Shown here in pieces: positions 31,175 through 34,780 of a DNA stretch of 34,780 nucleotides. How positions within the stretch are numbered: position 1 is the stretch's first letter; the number at the start of each line of letters is the position of its first letter. Source of the stretch: Bacillota bacterium (GTDB lineage: Bacteria; Bacillota; Clostridia; Christensenellales; Borkfalkiaceae); the NCBI GenBank assembly GCA_003343805.1, contig QAKM01000045.1:1-34780 (forward strand), read 5' to 3'. The position numbers and the translations under genes are program-made. The notes beneath the pieces were generated by a model that saw only the letters and a program-made list of their open reading frames with translations, did not search any database and had not been told where the DNA came from.

Positions 31175-31507
31175 TTACCAGCCCAACGTCTCGCCGCCGA
31201 GAAGGTGCAAATGCAGGTGCATCACCGTCTGCCCGGCGTTCTCGCCCTGATTGATGACGACGCGGTAGCCCTCCTCGAGCCCCCACTCCTTGTAGTGTTC
31301 GCCCACCGTCCGGAGCATACTCCCGATGAGCGCCGCGCGCTTCTCGTCCGCTTCGGAGAGAAAGGCGAAGTGCTCCTTCGGCACGCACAGAAGATGTACT
31401 TTGGCCTTGGGCTCGATGTCCTTGAAGACGAGCATCTTGTCGTCCTCGTACACTTTGGCGGAGGGGATCTCCCCCGCAACGATCTTGCAGAAAATGCAGT
31501 TATCCAT
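31175..31507 (-). CDS. HIT family hydrolase
   Basis: HIT proteins are nucleotide hydrolases or transferases; HinT types act on phosphoramidates such as AMP-lysine. The 110-residue product is a standard bacterial HinT-like protein: CIFCKIVAGEIPSAKVYED at the N-terminus (Cys4 and Cys7 may hold zinc), VLIN-type strand RVVINQGENAGQTV, and the triad HLHLHLLGG (His97, 99, 101), ending in GW. The cellular substrate is unknown. CGGAGG lies before the ATG at 31507. Confidence 0.95.
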   Translation of the reverse strand: MDNCIFCKIVAGEIPSAKVYEDDKMLVFKDIEPKAKVHLLCVPKEHFAFLSEADEKRAALIGSMLRTVGEHYKEWGLEEGYRVVINQGENAGQTVMHLHLHLLGGETLGW

Positions 31508-31528
31508 AATCGATTGACCTCCGTTCGG

Positions 31529-31557
31529 ATTTTATTCGGAAATTTAAGATAAATCAA
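31529..31557 (-). promoter_or_regulatory. Promoter of the HIT hydrolase gene
   Basis: TTGATT (31552-31557) and TAAAAT (31529-31534), 17 bp apart on the minus strand; leader about 20 nt with an SD. Confidence 0.72.
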
Positions 31558-31601
31558 TGAAAAGCAGAAACGAGCAAGTAACTGAGGGAAGTTGCCTTGT
31601 A

Positions 31602-31735
31602 TTTTGCCCTCCCTGTGTAAGGGAGGGTGCCGAACAAAGAGAGGCGGGAGGGTTGTAAAGGCGCCATGCGGGCTCCGCAACCCCTCCGTCTTGCCTTCGG
31701 CAAGCCACCTCCCCTTGCACAGGGGAGGCTATAAG
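31602..31735. repeat. Intergenic structured repeat, copy 3
   Basis: Starts TTTTGCCCTCCCTGTGTAAG and ends with CCTCCCCTTGCACAGGGGAG plus GCT. It matches 31001-31140 over most of its length in the same orientation and 25198-25280 in the inverse. Terminal hairpins are inverted copies of each other. Non-coding. Confidence 0.85.
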
Positions 31736-31808
31736 GTGGACAGCTCCTTTCGTCATGCCTTGCTCCGATGTGCCGCAGCACGACAACGTATTGCGACGTT
31801 TATGCTTT

Positions 31809-33038
31809 TCACGCAAGGGGATGAAGAAGCTGAGCTTTCAACCCGTCTTTTTCGCGCTCCAAAAGTTTCACCCGCCACAGGCTGCCCTCTTCCGCGCCCT
31901 CGGCGTAGACGCGCAGATAGTTGGGCGTATAGCCGCCGTCCGATTCAAACAGCACGTCGCTCTCCCGCTCCACGAAGCGGGCAAGATACGCCTCCTCTGC
32001 CTCCCGGGCGGCCGCCATGAGCCGCTGCACGCGCTCGTGCTTGAGCGCGGCGGGAAGATCGGGCTTTTTGAAGGCAGCCGTCCCCTCCCGCGGGGAGAAG
32101 GGAAAGACGTGCACGCGCGAAAAGCCGGCCTCCTTCACGATGGAGAGGGAATCTTCAAAGTCCGCCTCGCTCTCGCCGGGAAAGCCGACGATGATGTCCG
32201 TCGTGATGGCGGCGTCGGGGAAGGCCTTGTAGATCTGACGGCAGGCGGCAAGGTATTCGGCGCGGGTGTAGCGGCGGTTCATCGAACGGAGCACTGCGTC
32301 CGACCCGCTCTGCAGCGAGAGATGGAAGTGGGGCATGAAGCTGCCCTCTTTCATGGCAGAAAGCAGTTCGTCCGTGACGGCGCTCTCCTCTACCGAACCC
32401 AGACGGATGCGGGCAGGCACGTCCTTTAAAAGGTGCAGAAGCCCCGCAAGATCGCAGTCGCCGTCGTGATAGTCGGAAATATCCACGCCCGTGAGGACAA
32501 GTTCTTTTGCGGGAGAGGCGAACGCCTCCGTTACGATCGCCTCCTTCTTCCGCGAGCGCGAACGGCCGCGAAGGTACGGGATGAGGCAGTAGGAACAAAA
32601 GCGGTTGCAGCCGTCCTGGATGCGGAGATAGGCGCGCGTCCGCGTCTTTTGCGGGGCGGGGAGCTCGGAAAAGCCGACTTCGGGCTCGACGAAGATGCCC
32701 TCCTTCCCTTCGCGGAGAAGGTCCAAGAGCCTTCCCTTGCCCTGCGCGCCCGTGACAAGAAGGACGCCCTCACGCCCCCAAAAATCTTCGGCATGGTGCT
32801 CCGCGGCACAGCCGCAGACGATGACGGGGGCATCCGGGTTATATTTGCGCATCCGGGCGACCGCCTGACGGCTCTTCTTTTCCGCCTCCCGCGTCACCGC
32901 GCAGGTGTTGAGAAGATACAGATCGGCAGGCCCGAGCTCCTCCGTCGTCTCGTAGCCGAGCGCCTTGAGGCCGCTCATGAGGGAAGCGCTCTCCACCTCG
33001 TTGAGCTTGCAGCCGAGGGTGAACACGCACGCCCTCAT
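31809..33038 (-). CDS. mtaB: tRNA N6-threonylcarbamoyladenosine methylthiotransferase MtaB
   Basis: MtaB is a radical-SAM enzyme that adds a methylthio group to t6A37 of tRNAs reading ANN codons. The 409-residue product has the N-terminal UPF0004 cluster cysteines (Cys10, Cys46 and the CGC at 75-77), the radical-SAM motif CNRFCSYC (144-151), LVLTGVDISDY, TTDIIVGFPGE and a C-terminal TRAM-like region. The start at 33038 overlaps the rsmE stop (ATGA). It is the last gene of prmA-rsmE-mtaB, as in Bacillus. A repeat copy follows it. Confidence 0.95.
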   Translation of the reverse strand: MRACVFTLGCKLNEVESASLMSGLKALGYETTEELGPADLYLLNTCAVTREAEKKSRQAVARMRKYNPDAPVIVCGCAAEHHAEDFWGREGVLLVTGAQGKGRLLDLLREGKEGIFVEPEVGFSELPAPQKTRTRAYLRIQDGCNRFCSYCLIPYLRGRSRSRKKEAIVTEAFASPAKELVLTGVDISDYHDGDCDLAGLLHLLKDVPARIRLGSVEESAVTDELLSAMKEGSFMPHFHLSLQSGSDAVLRSMNRRYTRAEYLAACRQIYKAFPDAAITTDIIVGFPGESEADFEDSLSIVKEAGFSRVHVFPFSPREGTAAFKKPDLPAALKHERVQRLMAAAREAEEAYLARFVERESDVLFESDGGYTPNYLRVYAEGAEEGSLWRVKLLEREKDGLKAQLLHPLA

Positions 33039-33751
33039 CGCCATTCCCCCAGCGCGTGCATCGCAACGGACAAAAGGGCGATGCACGCCGTCTCCGCGCG
33101 CAAAATGCGTTTCCCCAGCGAAACGCCCGTATAGCCGAGCTCCTTTGCCCGTTCAAACTCCTCCCGCGAGAAACCGCCCTCGCTGCCCACGACGAGCGCC
33201 GTCGGCCCTTCGAGCGCTGCAAAGTCCCCTTCGCCCGCCTCCAGAAATTCGCAGGCGAAGAGCTTGTTTTTGCAACTGCGCGCCGAGGAAAGCGCGCTGT
33301 CGAGGTCGGGATAGAGGGTGATCTCGGGCACGCGGGCGCGCAGGCACTGCTTTGCCGCCTCCCGCGCGACGCGCTCGAGCCTCTCGAGCTTGTTCTCCCC
33401 GAAGGAGACCGAACAGAAACGCGACAAAAAGATGCCGATCTTAAAAACGCCCAGCTCGACCGCTTTTTGCACGACGAGCTCGGACTTATCCCCCTTCAAA
33501 GCGCCGAAAAGAAGCGTGACCTCCGTCTCGGGCTCCTTGTCGGAGAGCGTCTTATTTAGAACGTTAAGCAGCATCCCGCGTTTGGAACACTGCGCGATGA
33601 CGGCGGAATATTCGGCGCCGCTGCCGTCGAGCAGGGTGACTTCATCGCCCGTCTTGAGACGGAGCACCTGGGAGGCATGGCGGAACTCTTCGCCTGAGAG
33701 CTCGACCTCCTCCCCGATCTTCTCCAAAAAAAAGCGCTTGGGAGCAGCCAT
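33035..33751 (-). CDS. rsmE: 16S rRNA (uracil1498-N3)-methyltransferase RsmE
   Basis: RsmE methylates U1498 of 16S rRNA late in 30S assembly. The 238-residue product has an N-terminal PUA-like part (KRFFLEKIGEEVELSGEEFRHASQVLRLKTGDEV) and a C-terminal SPOUT knot with TALVVGSEGGFSREEFE and SLGKRILRAETACIALL. The start abuts the prmA stop directly, and the end overlaps mtaB by 4 nt. Confidence 0.95.
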   Translation of the reverse strand: MAAPKRFFLEKIGEEVELSGEEFRHASQVLRLKTGDEVTLLDGSGAEYSAVIAQCSKRGMLLNVLNKTLSDKEPETEVTLLFGALKGDKSELVVQKAVELGVFKIGIFLSRFCSVSFGENKLERLERVAREAAKQCLRARVPEITLYPDLDSALSSARSCKNKLFACEFLEAGEGDFAALEGPTALVVGSEGGFSREEFERAKELGYTGVSLGKRILRAETACIALLSVAMHALGEWR

Positions 33752-34696
33752 TCAAGCCTCCCGGGAAAAGACGAGCGCAAACCACTCGCCCTTGCGGCGC
33801 TCCTCTTGGAGCGTGAGGCCGACGGAGGCGTATTTTTCTTTGACGAGGGAGAGACGACTCTCGATGATGCCGCTCAAAATGAGCGTGCCGCCCGCCTTGA
33901 GGTGCGCGGGGATGGAGGGCGCGAGGAGGCACAAAATTTCCGCCGTGATGTTGGCGAGGATGACGTCTGCCTCCACGGAAGATTCGGTGAGCAGGTCGGA
34001 GAGGGTGACGCGCGTCACGTCCTCGACGTTGTTTAAGGCACAGTTGTGTTCGGCGCTTTCGACGGCGATGGGGTCGAGGTCGGAAAGATAGCACCGCTTT
34101 GCTCCGAGCTTTGCCGCCGCAATGCCTAAAATGCCGCTGCCGCAGCCGACATCGAGGACGGTCTCCCCATCCTTCAAGTAATTCTGCAAAAGTTCGACGC
34201 ACATCGAGGTCGTCTCATGCTCGCCCGTGCCGAACGCCATGTTGGAATCGAGGAGGACGACCTCCTCCCCGGGCTTTTTGGAGTAATCGATCCATTCGGG
34301 CACAACGACGATGCGCCCGAGATGGATGGGACGGAAGTGCTTCTTCCACACGTCGATCCAGTCGTCGCCCTCGATCTCGCGCTTGGTCTCCTCGAGCGAG
34401 CCGAAGTCGATGGCGCCCCGCGCAAGCTCCTTGCGCGACGCGATCTCCCCCAGGATGAGTTTGATCTTCTCCTCCGCTTCCGAAGGCTCCAGATAGCACT
34501 TGACGAGGACGTCGCGGTTGTCGGTGGAGACATTCTCGTCCATGTAGTCCCAAAAGACGGTGGAATCTTTGGCGAGCGCGGCGGCGTCGGCGGCGTCGCA
34601 GACGGTCACGCCGTAGGGGGAATACGCCCACATCGCATCGGCGACGAGCTCGCTCCCCTCGGTGGCGGTATGTACGGTGAGTTCGATGTATTTCAT
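33752..34696 (-). CDS. prmA: Ribosomal protein L11 methyltransferase
   Basis: PrmA trimethylates ribosomal protein L11, here encoded at 23297-23722. The 314-residue product has an N-terminal substrate-binding region, then a class I methyltransferase domain with VLDVGCGSGILGIAAAKLGA and DLDPIAVESAEHNC, and the ILANITAEIL segment that replaces NPPY in this family. The ATG at 34696 is supported by homology and by a strong promoter whose -10 lies 7 nt upstream; an in-frame extension beyond it has no homology. There is no real SD, so the mRNA is probably leaderless. Confidence 0.95.
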   Translation of the reverse strand: MKYIELTVHTATEGSELVADAMWAYSPYGVTVCDAADAAALAKDSTVFWDYMDENVSTDNRDVLVKCYLEPSEAEEKIKLILGEIASRKELARGAIDFGSLEETKREIEGDDWIDVWKKHFRPIHLGRIVVVPEWIDYSKKPGEEVVLLDSNMAFGTGEHETTSMCVELLQNYLKDGETVLDVGCGSGILGIAAAKLGAKRCYLSDLDPIAVESAEHNCALNNVEDVTRVTLSDLLTESSVEADVILANITAEILCLLAPSIPAHLKAGGTLILSGIIESRLSLVKEKYASVGLTLQEERRKGEWFALVFSREA

Positions 34697-34703
34697 GCCC
34701 TCT

Positions 34704-34732
34704 ATTATATGGGAACGCGCGCGGAAAGTCAA
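34704..34732 (-). promoter_or_regulatory. Promoter of prmA-rsmE-mtaB, predicted leaderless start
   Basis: TTGACT (34727-34732) and TATAAT (34704-34709), 17 bp apart on the minus strand, with 7 nt (AGAGGGC) between the -10 and the ATG. Confidence 0.8.
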
Positions 34733-34751
34733 GAACTTTCCGCGCGCGTTC
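34713..34751. promoter_or_regulatory. 17-bp perfect inverted repeat over the prmA -35
   Basis: GAACGCGCGCGGAAAGT (34713-34729) and its exact reverse complement (34735-34751) flank a 5-nt centre. The -35 of prmA lies in the centre and top of the stem. On the plus strand the hairpin is followed by TGTTTTGG, a weak terminator tail; it could instead be an operator. Confidence 0.75.
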
Positions 34752-34780
34752 TGTTTTGGGGGCGGCGCCCCGCTAAGCGG

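Overview
The window reads as chromosome of an uncultured, G+C-rich (about 60 %, judged by eye) member of the Clostridia, possibly near the Christensenellales. The basis is classical Firmicutes gene order (plsX-rnc-smc-ftsY; rpmG-secE-nusG-rplK-rplA and rplJ-rplL; prmA-rsmE-mtaB; ruvX-DUF1292-fur), a T-box leader, strong SD sequences and Firmicutes-type promoters. The taxonomic placement is inference. No phage, plasmid, CRISPR array, rRNA or tRNA was seen. Most genes are on the minus strand.

Layout. 1-653: non-coding, with structured repeats. 654-6883: plsX-rnc-smc-ftsY (phospholipid precursor synthesis, dsRNA processing, chromosome condensation, SRP receptor); acpP is missing from its usual place. 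7034-8158: cation efflux protein. 8334-9920 (plus strand): solitary MazF, a GNAT acetyltransferase and a Phd/YefM-RelE pair with an operator-like palindrome. 9993-11354: citrate synthase. 11559-13919: GntR regulator plus ABC-2 transporter. 14063-16039: leuA behind a leucine T-box. 16093-17291: fur and an in-frame RuvX-DUF1292 fusion. 17425-21303: poorly characterised genes (tandem Myb-like protein, small membrane protein, unknown plus-strand gene, cyclophilin-like lipoprotein, LRR lipoprotein). 21407-24996: ribosomal protein/SecE/NusG cluster with an L10 leader. 25058-25415: dense hairpin element. 25511-30856: 1301-residue repeat-containing lipoprotein, M23 peptidase-like protein and a small membrane protein. 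30944-31735: two more repeat copies flanking a HIT hydrolase. 31809-34696: prmA-rsmE-mtaB.

The coding content is mostly ordinary. The non-ordinary signals are in the DNA between and at the edges of genes: a 10-C homopolymer inside the promoter spacer of a surface lipoprotein gene (possible phase variation); four promoters whose -10 box lies only 6-7 nt from the start codon, predicting leaderless mRNAs; an in-frame fusion of RuvX and DUF1292 that keeps an internal SD and start; a hairpin that buries an SD; a 358-bp element built from consecutive perfect hairpins; and a short repeat that supplies the last codons of an acetyltransferase gene.
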